A DNA stretch of 6,497 nt, taken from assembly GCA_029881635.1 (NCBI GenBank), contig JAOUMG010000118.1:1-6497 (forward strand), in the 5' to 3' direction. The notes under the pieces are model-generated. The model made no database searches, had not been told where the DNA came from, and worked only from the letters and a program-made list of their open reading frames with translations. Each line of letters starts with the position of its first letter. Position 1 is the stretch's first letter. Below are positions 1 through 5,971 of this stretch, piece after piece. This stretch comes from Paracoccaceae bacterium. GTDB taxonomy: Bacteria > Pseudomonadota > Alphaproteobacteria > Rhodobacterales > Rhodobacteraceae. The position numbers were made by a program, and so were the translations under genes.

Positions 1-81
1 GAAACGGTCCAGATAGTCGTCAATCAGTTGGCGTTCAGGGCCAGCCCTCAGGCGGCCCACAACGCAAAGATGCACACGCAT
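1..81 (-). CDS. rlmH: RlmH, 23S rRNA methyltransferase (N-terminal fragment)
   Basis: Only the first 27 codons are present; the gene runs off the left edge. The peptide starts MRVHLCVVGRLRAGPE and continues with a helix ending in LDRF. This matches the N-terminus of RlmH, a SPOUT-fold methyltransferase that methylates N3 of pseudouridine 1915 in helix 69 of 23S rRNA on assembled 70S ribosomes, using S-adenosylmethionine. The family is usually about 155 residues, so most of it, including the SAM-binding knot, lies outside the window. The start lies 12 bases after the rsfS stop codon, with a G-rich stretch (GGGGC) upstream as a weak ribosome binding site. The close spacing suggests co-transcription with rsfS, the common arrangement for this pair. 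Identification rests on a short stretch plus the neighbour. Confidence 0.85.
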   Translation of the reverse strand, partial: MRVHLCVVGRLRAGPERQLIDDYLDRF

Positions 82-93
82 CAGAGCCCCAGA

Positions 94-465
94 TCAGTTC
101 GTCGTGGCGGTGATGTCAGCGCCGGACGGTATCCACATCTTTTCAAGCTGGTAGAAATCGCGCACTTCGGGCCGGAAAACATGTACCACCACGTCATTGG
201 CGTCGATCAACACCCAGTCGCCCTGGTCTTTCCCTTCGATCTTGCAGATCAGGCCGAAATCCTGTTTCAGCCGATCCATCAGCTTTTCAGCGATGGCGCC
301 CACCTGACGAGATGACCGGCCCGAACAAACCACCATGTAATCGGCCACACTGGAGCGCCCGCGCAGGTCGATTGTCACGACCTCTTCGGCTTTGTCATCA
401 TCAAGTGAACTGAGAATTCTTGCAAGCAACGCATCGCTTGTAACCTCGTCAGGCATCGCCGTCAT
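94..465 (-). CDS. rsfS: RsfS, ribosomal silencing factor
   Basis: RsfS (formerly the Iojap/YbeB family) binds ribosomal protein uL14 on the 50S subunit and blocks joining with 30S when nutrients are low. From the start chosen here the protein is 123 residues, close to the usual 105-120. Family landmarks visible are DDKAEEVVTIDLRG (about residues 22-36), DYMVVCSGRSSRQV (42-55), EGKDQGDWVLID (77-88) and VVVHVFRPEVRDFYQLEKMW (92-111). The ATG at 465 was chosen because it overlaps the stop of a short upstream frame as ATGA. A second ATG at 456 would give 120 residues. The same frame stays open back to an ATG at 684, but that extension enters the end of the channel gene and looks non-coding. No good ribosome binding site sits directly before 465 or 456; the nearest strong one is at 530-525. 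rlmH follows 12 bases later. Confidence 0.93.
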   Translation of the reverse strand: MTAMPDEVTSDALLARILSSLDDDKAEEVVTIDLRGRSSVADYMVVCSGRSSRQVGAIAEKLMDRLKQDFGLICKIEGKDQGDWVLIDANDVVVHVFRPEVRDFYQLEKMWIPSGADITATTN

Positions 466-521
466 CGGCGCCAGCCCCGCGACCGAAGATGCGGTCGCCT
501 TTGCAGTTTGATACAGGACAT
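462..521 (-). CDS. Possible 19-codon leader frame upstream of rsfS
   Basis: A short frame begins with ATG at 521, three bases after a perfect AGGAGG (530-525), and ends in TGA at 464-462. That stop overlaps the rsfS ATG at 465 in an ATGA arrangement, typical of translational coupling. The predicted peptide, MSCIKLQRRPHLRSRGWRR, is arginine-rich and uses rare codons (AGG, CGA), so it does not look like a conserved protein. An alternative is that this ATG is the original rsfS start and a 1-base loss or 2-base gain (real or a sequencing error) has put it out of frame. The rsfS frame across the same bases reads as a plausible Ala/Thr/Ser-rich N-terminus. A third option is initiation at CTG (515-513), in frame with rsfS and 8 bases after AGGAGG. 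Confidence 0.3.
   Translation of the reverse strand: MSCIKLQRRPHLRSRGWRR
479..498 (-). promoter_or_regulatory. Stem-loop in the rsfS leader
   Basis: On the minus strand GCGACCG pairs perfectly with CGGTCGC (7 bp) around a six-base loop. The hairpin lies inside the 19-codon leader frame and ends 13 bases before the rsfS ATG at 465. It could hinder ribosomes loading directly at the rsfS start, so that translation of the leader is needed to open it. The pairing is seen directly; the regulatory role is inferred. Confidence 0.35.
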
Positions 522-524
522 TGT

Positions 525-530
525 CCTCCT
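525..530 (-). promoter_or_regulatory. Strong Shine-Dalgarno AGGAGG upstream of rsfS
   Basis: This is the only strong ribosome binding site upstream of rsfS. It is 3 bases from the ATG at 521 (a short spacing, and out of frame with rsfS) and about 60 bases from the rsfS ATG at 465. It therefore matters for deciding where rsfS translation begins. Confidence 0.6.
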
Positions 531-571
531 GGGTTGCGCGCCGACCTCGCCCCGGCGCTGGGCTTATGGGT

Positions 572-600
572 AAGGTAACATTGCAAATGTAAAATCTCAA
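572..600 (-). promoter_or_regulatory. Candidate sigma70 promoter for rsfS-rlmH
   Basis: On the minus strand TTGAGA (600-595, five of six matches to the -35 consensus) is followed after exactly 17 bases by TACCTT (577-572, three of six to -10). It lies in the spacer after the channel gene, about 50 bases upstream of the AGGAGG. This would give rsfS-rlmH a promoter of their own. Prediction by eye only. Confidence 0.35.
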
Positions 601-616
601 TGCAGCGGATTTAAGG

Positions 617-646
617 AAAAATGATGTTGTGGCGCTTCCTTGCCAC
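617..646 (-). terminator. Weak candidate terminator after the channel gene
   Basis: Just after the channel gene stop (652-650), GTGGC and GCCAC (646-642 and 633-629) can form a 5-bp stem with an eight-base loop. A run of five T follows at 621-617, after a seven-base gap. The stem is short and the T run is distant, so termination would be partial at best. Confidence 0.22.
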
Positions 647-649
647 CAC

Positions 650-1996
650 TCAGTCCGCCGCGCCGGCCTTTGCGGTCTTTTCAACTGGTTCAGCCGCCAT
701 ATCTTCCAGCATTCTTACTTCGCGTTGCGGGAAGGGGATTGATATGCCGTGTTCCTTGAACGCATCCCAAAGCGCAAGATAGACGTTGCCGCGCACATTG
801 GTCAGCCCTTCGGAAGGGTCGGTAATCCAGAAACGCAGGATATAATCGACCGAACTGTCGCCGAACCCGGTGATATGGCAGACCGCGGGGCGGTTTTTCA
901 GCACGCGGTTGACCGAGAGCGCAGCCTCGATCGCGACTTTCCGCACCAGATGCGGGTCATCGCCATAGGATGTGCCGAAAAAGATATCGATGCGCACGAA
1001 TTCATTCGAATGCGACCAGTTCACCACCTGACCGGTAATCAAATCCTCGTTCGGGATGAGGTATTCCTTACCGTCACGCGTGACGACCGAAACATAACGC
1101 GCGCCAAGCGCCTCAATCCAGCCGAACGTATCGCCAAGCGAGATGACGTCGCCAGGCTTGACCGATTTGTCCAACAGGATGATCACACCGGACACGAGGT
1201 TGGAGACGACCTTTTGCAGACCAAACCCGAGACCGACACCGATGGCACCCGACAGAACGGCAAGTCCCGTCAAATCAAAACCTACGGCCTTCAGCCCGAT
1301 AAAAAAAGCCGCACTGTAAAGGCCGATCTGCAAGCCCTTGACCGCGAGTTCCTGCATTGACGGGGAAATATCCGGGTTGCCCCGAATCCGGCGTGAACTG
1401 GACTGCGTGACAAATCGGGCACCCGTGAACAGAACGCCGGTGACGACCAACGCCTTGATAACCGTCAGAACCGAAAGCCTGAAACTACCAAATTCAATCG
1501 CGACACGTTCCAGAAACCCGCTGACCTCATCCGCCAGACCCAGGTAATAGAGCGTGACATAGATCCATAGGCCCCAGGTGATCATGCGCCGCAGCAGTGG
1601 GTTGGATATGAGGCGCACAGCGATACTGACCAGCAGCAGAGCGGTTGCAATCGTCGCGGCAAGCGTCACCAGATAGCGCCGCGACGGGAATTGAAAGAGA
1701 TAGGCCAGAATCCCGGCAGCCGTCCATGCCAGCAGGACAAACGCAATCAGTCGCAATCGCTTGTGTAAAATGAGCGCCGTGCGAAGCCGCCATTTGGGCC
1801 AGCCTTCGCGGCTACGCAGCCATTCGTGAATGCGTGGTCCGATCCAGCGGCTGAATGCCCAAGCGACAGCAAAGCAGCCGAGAATAACAATCACCTGCCC
1901 ATATCGGGACGGCAGGAACAGATTGTTGAATGCTTTGACCAGAACGGCGAACAAATCCGAGAACGCAGCAACGGTCGTCTGGATTTCGTTTTCCAT
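650..1996 (-). CDS. MscS-family mechanosensitive ion channel
   Basis: The 448-residue inner-membrane protein is expected to open under membrane tension and release solutes during hypo-osmotic shock. Hydrophobic segments lie at about residues 33-51, 82-101, 108-130, 138-155, 176-196 and 222-240, followed by the pore-lining helix. The pore helix is recognisable at about 246-275, with the Gly/Ala-rich run GAIGVGLGFGLQKVVSN and then LVSGVIILLDKSVKPGD. The beta domain follows (282-330), with GWIEALGARYV and the YLIPNEDL motif. The alpha/beta C-terminal domain ends near FPQREVRML (422-430), and a short Ala/Lys-rich tail closes the protein. It has more N-terminal helices than E. coli MscS (286 residues, three helices), placing it among the medium-sized members. 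The ATG at 1996 has AAGGGG about six bases upstream. It lies ahead of rsfS on the same strand, with 184 bases between. Confidence 0.92.
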   Translation of the reverse strand: MENEIQTTVAAFSDLFAVLVKAFNNLFLPSRYGQVIVILGCFAVAWAFSRWIGPRIHEWLRSREGWPKWRLRTALILHKRLRLIAFVLLAWTAAGILAYLFQFPSRRYLVTLAATIATALLLVSIAVRLISNPLLRRMITWGLWIYVTLYYLGLADEVSGFLERVAIEFGSFRLSVLTVIKALVVTGVLFTGARFVTQSSSRRIRGNPDISPSMQELAVKGLQIGLYSAAFFIGLKAVGFDLTGLAVLSGAIGVGLGFGLQKVVSNLVSGVIILLDKSVKPGDVISLGDTFGWIEALGARYVSVVTRDGKEYLIPNEDLITGQVVNWSHSNEFVRIDIFFGTSYGDDPHLVRKVAIEAALSVNRVLKNRPAVCHITGFGDSSVDYILRFWITDPSEGLTNVRGNVYLALWDAFKEHGISIPFPQREVRMLEDMAAEPVEKTAKAGAAD

Positions 1997-2016
1997 GCTG
2001 CGCCCCTTTTCAATCT

Positions 2017-2045
2017 TTTATCGCATGGGTCCGAGAAGGCGGCAA
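2017..2045 (-). promoter_or_regulatory. Candidate promoter for the channel gene
   Basis: On the minus strand TTGCCG (2045-2040, four of six to -35) and GATAAA (2022-2017, four of six to -10) are spaced by exactly 17 bases. Transcription would begin roughly 10-15 bases upstream of the ATG at 1996, leaving just room for the AAGGGG ribosome binding site. Prediction by eye. Confidence 0.38.
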
Positions 2046-2345
2046 GGCTTGGGCGCTGATTGCTGTGCACTTGTGAATTTGTGGCTTGGGTCGAAAAAGC
2101 CAAGACACCGTCAGTTGATTTCCTTCAAACTTTTCTGACAAAACGGATCCGCAGTCGGCCTGCAGCGCATCTTGCAGCAGACGCGGCGAGAGTGTATCTG
2201 CGAGCATATGAAACCGGTTTTCGATATGGACGATAGGGCGCGTCTGCCATGGCGCTTTTTTGGTGCTGCGTTCAGCGTTCTGGCGCGCACCTGAATCCCA
2301 AGCCGCGCGTTGCGCGAACGAAATTTCTTTTGACCCTTAGCTGAC

Positions 2346-2350
2346 GGGAG
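2346..2350 (+). promoter_or_regulatory. leuC ribosome binding site
   Basis: GGGAG lies seven bases before the ATG at 2358. This spacing supports that ATG as the leuC start. Confidence 0.7.
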
Positions 2351-2357
2351 CGGACCA

Positions 2358-3761
2358 ATGTCCCCCAAAACACTCTATGATAAGATCTGGGATGCCCATA
2401 TCGTCGATACGCAGGATGATGGCACCTGCCTTCTCTATATCGATCGCCACCTTGTCCACGAGGTGACCAGCCCGCAGGCCTTCGAAGGTCTGCGCATGAC
2501 CGGTCGGACAGTGCGCGCACCCGATAAGACCATCGCCGTACCTGACCATAATGTGCCAACCACGCTGGACCGCCTCAAAGGTATCGACAACCCGGAAAGC
2601 AAGATCCAGGTCGACGCTCTTGATAAGAACGCCAAAGACTTTGGCATCCACTATTACCCGGTGTCAGATGTCCGTCAGGGGATCGTTCATATTGTCGGAC
2701 CCGAACAGGGCTGGACCTTGCCGGGTATGACGGTGGTCTGCGGCGACAGCCATACCGCAACGCATGGCGCGTTTGGTGCGCTGGCCCATGGCATCGGCAC
2801 ATCCGAGGTGGAGCACGTATTGGCCACCCAGACGCTGATCCAGCGCAAGGGCAAGAATATGAAGGTCGAAATCACCGGCAAACTCAAGCCCGGCGTCACG
2901 GCCAAGGATATTACGCTGTCGGTTATCGGTGCCACCGGAACGGCGGGCGGCACCGGCTATGTCATCGAATATTGTGGCGAGGCTATCCGCGACCTTTCCA
3001 TGGAAGGCCGCATGACCGTCTGCAATATGGCGATTGAAGGTGGCGCACGTGCCGGCCTGATCGCGCCGGATGAGAAGACTTTTGAATACGTCAAGGGCCG
3101 TCCCCATGCACCGAAGGGTGCGCAGTGGGAGGCCGCCTTGAACTGGTGGCGGACACTTTATACCGATGAGAACGCCCATTTCGATAAAGTCGTGACGCTG
3201 AAGGGCGAAGATATCGCGCCTGTCGTCACATGGGGCACCAGCCCAGAAGATGTTCTGCCGATAACCGGTTCTGTACCCGCAGCAACAGATTTTTCCGGTG
3301 GCAAGGTCGAGGCGGCGCAACGGTCGCTTGACTATATGGATTTGAAGCCCGGAACACTGTTGAAAGATATTGCTATCGACACCGTTTTCATCGGGTCGTG
3401 CACGAATGGAAGGATCGAGGATCTGCGCGCAGCCGCAGCGATCCTGAAAGGCAAGAAGATCAAGGATGGGATGCGGGCAATGGTTGTGCCAGGTTCCGGT
3501 CTTGTTCGTGCGCAGGCGGAAGAAGAGGGTCTGGCGCAGATATTCATCGATGCGGGTTTTGAATGGCGACTGGCGGGTTGCTCCATGTGTCTGGCGATGA
3601 ACCCCGACCAGCTGGCCCCCGGCGAACGCTGTGCAGCCACATCCAACCGCAACTTTGAAGGTCGTCAAGGCCGTGGTGGGCGTACCCATCTGATGTCACC
3701 GGCGATGGCCGCCGCTGCAGCGATAACAGGCCATTTGACCGATGTGCGCGAAATGATGTGA
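2358..3761 (+). CDS. leuC: LeuC, 3-isopropylmalate dehydratase large subunit
   Basis: LeuC is the catalytic subunit of isopropylmalate isomerase. With LeuD it converts 2-isopropylmalate to 3-isopropylmalate through a dehydration/rehydration in leucine synthesis, in the cytoplasm. The 467 residues match the usual bacterial LeuC length (about 465-470). Aconitase-family motifs are present: VPDHNVPTT (about 61-69), [20 protein letters not shown] (128-147), [15 protein letters not shown] (346-360), [11 protein letters not shown] (407-417) and [12 protein letters not shown] (429-440). The three [4Fe-4S] ligands are C348, C408 and C411, all intact. The start is fixed by GGGAG seven bases upstream and by the normal N-terminus ([15 protein letters not shown]). 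The partner leuD is on the same strand but 1.3 kb further on, beyond an opposite-strand transporter gene. Only 4 bases separate the leuC stop from that gene's stop. Confidence 0.98.
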   Translation: MSPKTLYDKIWDAHIVDTQDDGTCLLYIDRHLVHEVTSPQAFEGLRMTGRTVRAPDKTIAVPDHNVPTTLDRLKGIDNPESKIQVDALDKNAKDFGIHYYPVSDVRQGIVHIVGPEQGWTLPGMTVVCGDSHTATHGAFGALAHGIGTSEVEHVLATQTLIQRKGKNMKVEITGKLKPGVTAKDITLSVIGATGTAGGTGYVIEYCGEAIRDLSMEGRMTVCNMAIEGGARAGLIAPDEKTFEYVKGRPHAPKGAQWEAALNWWRTLYTDENAHFDKVVTLKGEDIAPVVTWGTSPEDVLPITGSVPAATDFSGGKVEAAQRSLDYMDLKPGTLLKDIAIDTVFIGSCTNGRIEDLRAAAAILKGKKIKDGMRAMVVPGSGLVRAQAEEEGLAQIFIDAGFEWRLAGCSMCLAMNPDQLAPGERCAATSNRNFEGRQGRGGRTHLMSPAMAAAAAITGHLTDVREMM

Positions 3762-3765
3762 ATGA

Positions 3766-3809
3766 TCAGTCGCCGCTGGCTGCCATTTCGGCAGTCAGGC
3801 GGCGGCTGA
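3766..3809. terminator. Long stem-loop at the convergent leuC / transporter ends
   Basis: Bases 3766-3784 pair with 3790-3809 to give 19 bp, with two G-T wobbles and one bulged G at 3799, around the loop ATTTC (3785-3789). The structure begins 4 bases after the leuC stop and includes the stop codon and last 14 codons of the transporter gene. It can form in transcripts from either strand. Neither side has a proper T run (the plus strand continues GAAAAAGC), so it is not a textbook intrinsic terminator. It may instead stop elongation inefficiently, or protect the 3' ends of the two converging mRNAs. The pairing is seen directly; the role is inferred. Confidence 0.5.
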
Positions 3810-4989
3810 GAAAAAGCGCATATACGGCAAGGCCAAGGCACCAGAACCCCATAGCTGCGCCCTGTTCCGGGAATGTGATGCCCAGATCGATCAAGATGCC
3901 GGTTATTCCCGGGCCAATTGCCGTTGAAACAACCATGACCGACGTGGCGAGCGCACGGATCGCGCCCAGATGGTTGGTGCCATAGACAGCAGGTAAAAGC
4001 GCGCCCCAAAGCGCGTTGGCAATACCCGAGGTGACACCCAGAAACCCGAGCGCCGTGATCCAGACGCCAACCGTATCTGCTGGGCCGATCATCAACATGC
4101 CGATACCCATGGGAAGCGTCATGATCGGCAACAGCCTATGCGCCCCGTATCTGTCGCAAGCCCAGCCTGCGGCCAGTGCTGCGATCACGGAAACCGTAGA
4201 ATAGGCGATCAATCCGGGGGCCATCGCGGTCAACGTCCAGCCTTTGACCGTGGCGACATGGGCCTGATGGAAGAACACCACCGTTCCGATAAAGCCATGG
4301 GTCAACAAGATGGGTGTCAGGGCGGCAAACAGCCAATGCCGCAAAACCTCGGCGCGGCTCCAATGTCGGTTGGTCAATCCCGGGTTGCCCGATGCGGTGC
4401 TGTAGCCGCCCGGCGCCCGGTTTTCAGCCAACAGCAAGAAAAGCATCGGCGCAATTACCAATGCCATCAGAGCAGCCACCACCCCCCAGCTGGCCTGCCA
4501 TCCTATCCACCCAATCAGGAGGACAACGGGTACCGGCAACAGCACTTCGCCCAGTGAATACCCAAGGCCCGCTATCGAAACCGCCCGCCCCCGCGTCGCA
4601 ACGAACCAGCGCCCCATGGCCGTGACAGAGATATGGCTGAACATGCCTTGCCCGCAGAACCGGAGAAGAAAGATCGCGAGGCCGAGTAAAGCAATGCTGC
4701 TGCCCAAGCAGAGCGCCAGCGCGGCGCATGCCAGTAAGGCGGCGTTCAATGGCCCAAGCCGCGAAAGCGGCACGGTGTCGGCCAGCGATCCGCGCATCAA
4801 AAGTAGGGCCGCAGATGCAAGCGTTGCCGCTGTGTAGAGGCTGCCCCAAGCGCCATCTGTCAGGCCGAAATCCGCTTTGATATGCCCGGCAAAGAGCGAA
4901 ATGAACCAGGTTTGACCAAAGGAAGAAGCGAACGCCAGCAACATGCCCGTTCCAAGCCAGCGTCGGTTCTCGATCAAAAAGTTTCGCAT
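3766..4989 (-). CDS. Major facilitator superfamily transporter
   Basis: The 407-residue inner-membrane transporter has the standard 12-helix, 6+6 layout. Hydrophobic segments lie at about residues 12-34, 48-67, 80-98, 100-118, 137-160, 166-187, then 218-240, 256-276, 286-303, 308-333, 345-370 and 378-394. A hydrophilic loop joins the halves (about 189-216). The loop between helices 8 and 9 keeps a good motif A (GWACDRYGAHR, 275-285); the matching loop between helices 2 and 3 is degenerate (GSLADTVPLSRLGP). Substrate cannot be read from the sequence; the N-terminal half loosely recalls monocarboxylate/oxalate-formate type carriers. The ATG at 4989 has only a weak GGCGGA upstream. The gene lies antisense between leuC and leuD, which raises the possibility of a link to branched-chain amino or keto acids, but this is only positional. 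Base composition resembles its neighbours. Confidence 0.9.
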   Translation of the reverse strand: MRNFLIENRRWLGTGMLLAFASSFGQTWFISLFAGHIKADFGLTDGAWGSLYTAATLASAALLLMRGSLADTVPLSRLGPLNAALLACAALALCLGSSIALLGLAIFLLRFCGQGMFSHISVTAMGRWFVATRGRAVSIAGLGYSLGEVLLPVPVVLLIGWIGWQASWGVVAALMALVIAPMLFLLLAENRAPGGYSTASGNPGLTNRHWSRAEVLRHWLFAALTPILLTHGFIGTVVFFHQAHVATVKGWTLTAMAPGLIAYSTVSVIAALAAGWACDRYGAHRLLPIMTLPMGIGMLMIGPADTVGVWITALGFLGVTSGIANALWGALLPAVYGTNHLGAIRALATSVMVVSTAIGPGITGILIDLGITFPEQGAAMGFWCLGLAVYALFLSRRLTAEMAASGD

Positions 4990-5031
4990 GGTCCGCCATA
5001 AGTCGGTGACCTAAAATGGGCGAGGGGGTGC

Positions 5032-5061
5032 TTGCAGAGCAACCGTATTGCGTGCTTTATC
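5032..5061 (+). promoter_or_regulatory. Weak candidate promoter for leuD
   Basis: TTGCAG (5032-5037) and TTTATC (5056-5061) are spaced by 18 bases, and TG sits one base before the -10, as in an extended -10 element. Each hexamer matches poorly (about three of six). It lies in the 99-bp divergent gap between the transporter gene and leuD. A promoter here is expected, because leuC read-through would have to cross the long stem-loop and 1.2 kb of antisense DNA. Confidence 0.25.
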
Positions 5062-5075
5062 CGCCACAAAACCAC

Positions 5076-5079
5076 GGAG
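5076..5079 (+). promoter_or_regulatory. leuD ribosome binding site
   Basis: GGAG lies nine bases before the ATG at 5089. It favours that start over the in-frame TTG at 5032, which would add 19 residues not seen in the LeuD family. Confidence 0.6.
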
Positions 5080-5088
5080 ACCCCGATC

Positions 5089-5694
5089 ATGGAAAAATTC
5101 ACCACGCTCACCGGCATCGCAGCACCAATGCCCTTGGTCAACATTGACACGGATATGATTATCCCAAAGCAGTTTCTCAAAACGATCAAGCGGTCGGGTC
5201 TGGGGGCCAACCTGTTCGACGAAATGCGGTTTACCCAGGATGGTAAGGAAATTCCGGATTTCGTGCTGAACCAGCCCGCTTACCGTAATGCCGAGATCCT
5301 CGTTGCCGGTGACAATTTCGGCTGCGGGTCAAGCCGGGAACACGCCCCCTGGGCGTTGCTGGATTTTGGTATTCGCTGCGTGATCTCGACCAGCTTTGCC
5401 GATATTTTCTATAACAACTGCTTCAAGAACGGCATTCTGCCCATCGTGATGCCGCGCGAGGTTGTGGATATCTTGATGGAAGATGCCCGCAAGGGGGCCA
5501 ATGCCCGTATCACCGTTGATCTGGAGACGCAGACTGTCACAAGCTCGGACGGGAAGGAATTTTCCTTTGAAGTCGATGAGTTCCGGAAACATTGCCTGAT
5601 GAACGGGCTTGACGACATTGGTCTGACGCTTGAGAAAGCCGCTTCAATCGACACATTTGAAAAGTCGGCGGCACAAGCTCGTCCTTGGGTCTAG
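5089..5694 (+). CDS. leuD: LeuD, 3-isopropylmalate dehydratase small subunit
   Basis: LeuD supplies the swivel domain that closes over the LeuC iron-sulfur site and helps bind isopropylmalate, forming the LeuCD heterodimer of leucine synthesis. The 201-residue length is the usual one for this subunit. Motifs visible are [14 protein letters not shown] (about 18-31), the substrate-specificity loop just after it (TIKRSGLG, 32-39), [17 protein letters not shown] (74-90) and [18 protein letters not shown] (102-119). The start at 5089 gives the canonical [16 protein letters not shown] opening and has GGAG nine bases upstream. The gene shares its strand with leuC but not its immediate neighbourhood: an antisense transporter gene lies between. 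A strong intrinsic terminator follows 23 bases after the stop, so leuD probably ends its transcript here. Confidence 0.98.
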   Translation: MEKFTTLTGIAAPMPLVNIDTDMIIPKQFLKTIKRSGLGANLFDEMRFTQDGKEIPDFVLNQPAYRNAEILVAGDNFGCGSSREHAPWALLDFGIRCVISTSFADIFYNNCFKNGILPIVMPREVVDILMEDARKGANARITVDLETQTVTSSDGKEFSFEVDEFRKHCLMNGLDDIGLTLEKAASIDTFEKSAAQARPWV

Positions 5695-5717
5695 TTTTCG
5701 GCCAACCACAGCATCTT

Positions 5718-5746
5718 GGGCCGCCCCATAGGGCGGCCTTATTTTT
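5718..5746 (+). terminator. Intrinsic terminator after leuD
   Basis: GGCCGCCC (5719-5726) and GGGCGGCC (5731-5738) form a perfect 8-bp GC stem with a CATA loop, extendable by one G-T pair (5718/5739). It is followed directly by TTATTTTT (5739-5746). This is a classical Rho-independent terminator, placed 23 bases after the leuD stop. Confidence 0.92.
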
Positions 5747-5827
5747 GCTCGATTGTCGGCGGAATCTTGCTCATTATTTGATGCATTGCCGCACCAGTTC
5801 TTTCATGAAAAGGCCTCATTGCCAGCA

Positions 5828-5839
5828 TTAACCTTAACC
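5828..5839 (+). repeat. Tandem TTAACC hexamers
   Basis: Two TTAACC hexamers lie back to back upstream of the small frame at 5857 and the membrane protein gene. TTAACC resembles half-sites of the alphaproteobacterial cell-cycle regulator CtrA, but the spacing does not match the usual TTAA-N7-TTAA. A 10-bp palindrome TTTCATGAAA (5801-5810) lies just upstream. Function unknown. Confidence 0.3.
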
Positions 5840-5856
5840 CAAGATTGCCAGGGGAG

Positions 5857-5967
5857 ATGAAAGTGGGCAAAAGTTGGGCAAGAATGAGGCAGCCTGCCAC
5901 AATTGGTGGGTTCAAGATGGAACAGGGTATCGGCAATGCACCGATCCCGGCCGGTTTGAGGGACTAG
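5857..5967 (+). CDS. Possible small protein, 36 residues
   Basis: A 36-codon frame opens MKVGKSWARMRQPATIGG and ends in TAG, four bases before the GTG start of the membrane protein gene. AGGGGAG directly abuts the ATG, too close for that start, but sits six bases before an in-frame GTG at 5863, which would give 34 residues. Composition is basic at the N-terminus and Gly/Pro/Ile-rich afterwards, with no hydrophobic segment. I recognise no family. It may be a small gene translationally coupled to the membrane protein, a leader, or a chance frame. Confidence 0.3.
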   Translation: MKVGKSWARMRQPATIGGFKMEQGIGNAPIPAGLRD

Positions 5968-5971
5968 AGCG

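Larger units (their letters stand above)
1997..2357. other. Divergent intergenic region, channel gene / leuC
   Basis: This 361-bp gap must hold the control regions of both flanking genes. It contains a candidate promoter for the channel gene (2017-2045) and the leuC ribosome binding site (2346-2350). Small palindromes include CATATG (2205-2210) and GAAATTTC (2320-2327). I found no convincing -35/-10 pair for leuC. The gap also holds open frames on both strands that meet at the CATATG: plus 2208-2294 (28 residues) and minus 2207-2010 (65 residues). Neither has a ribosome binding site or a family I recognise, so neither is called as a gene. No Leu-rich leader peptide or clear attenuator was seen. 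Confidence 0.6.

Noticed and set aside
466..684. N-terminal extension of RsfS back to ATG 684
   Set aside because: It would overlap the end of the channel gene, cross the candidate promoter, and add 73 residues with no resemblance to the family.
749..1360. 203-codon plus-strand frame inside the channel gene
   Set aside because: Antisense shadow of a clear MscS-family gene; very rich in Arg and Asp, with no recognisable domain or ribosome binding site.
2081..2103. GGCTT/AAGCC and CTTGG/CCAAG inverted repeats in the channel gene/leuC gap
   Set aside because: The two 5-bp pairings are mutually exclusive and too short to support as a regulatory structure.
2301..2317. CGCG-TTG-CGCG short inverted repeat upstream of leuC as an operator or attenuator
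   Set aside because: A 4-bp GC-only stem is expected by chance in this DNA; no T run or leader peptide accompanies it.
2664..3689. Long open frame (341 codons) on the minus strand inside leuC
   Set aside because: It is fully antisense to leuC, whose aconitase motifs and cluster cysteines are intact. The predicted protein is rich in Cys, His and Arg, as expected for the complement of GC-rich coding DNA.
4138..4557. 139-codon plus-strand frame within the transporter gene
   Set aside because: Antisense to the transporter; Gln/Arg/His-rich composition typical of the complement of a membrane protein gene.
5032..5088. N-terminal extension of LeuD from TTG 5032
   Set aside because: The ATG at 5089 gives the normal 201-residue protein and has a ribosome binding site; the extra residues are not typical of LeuD.
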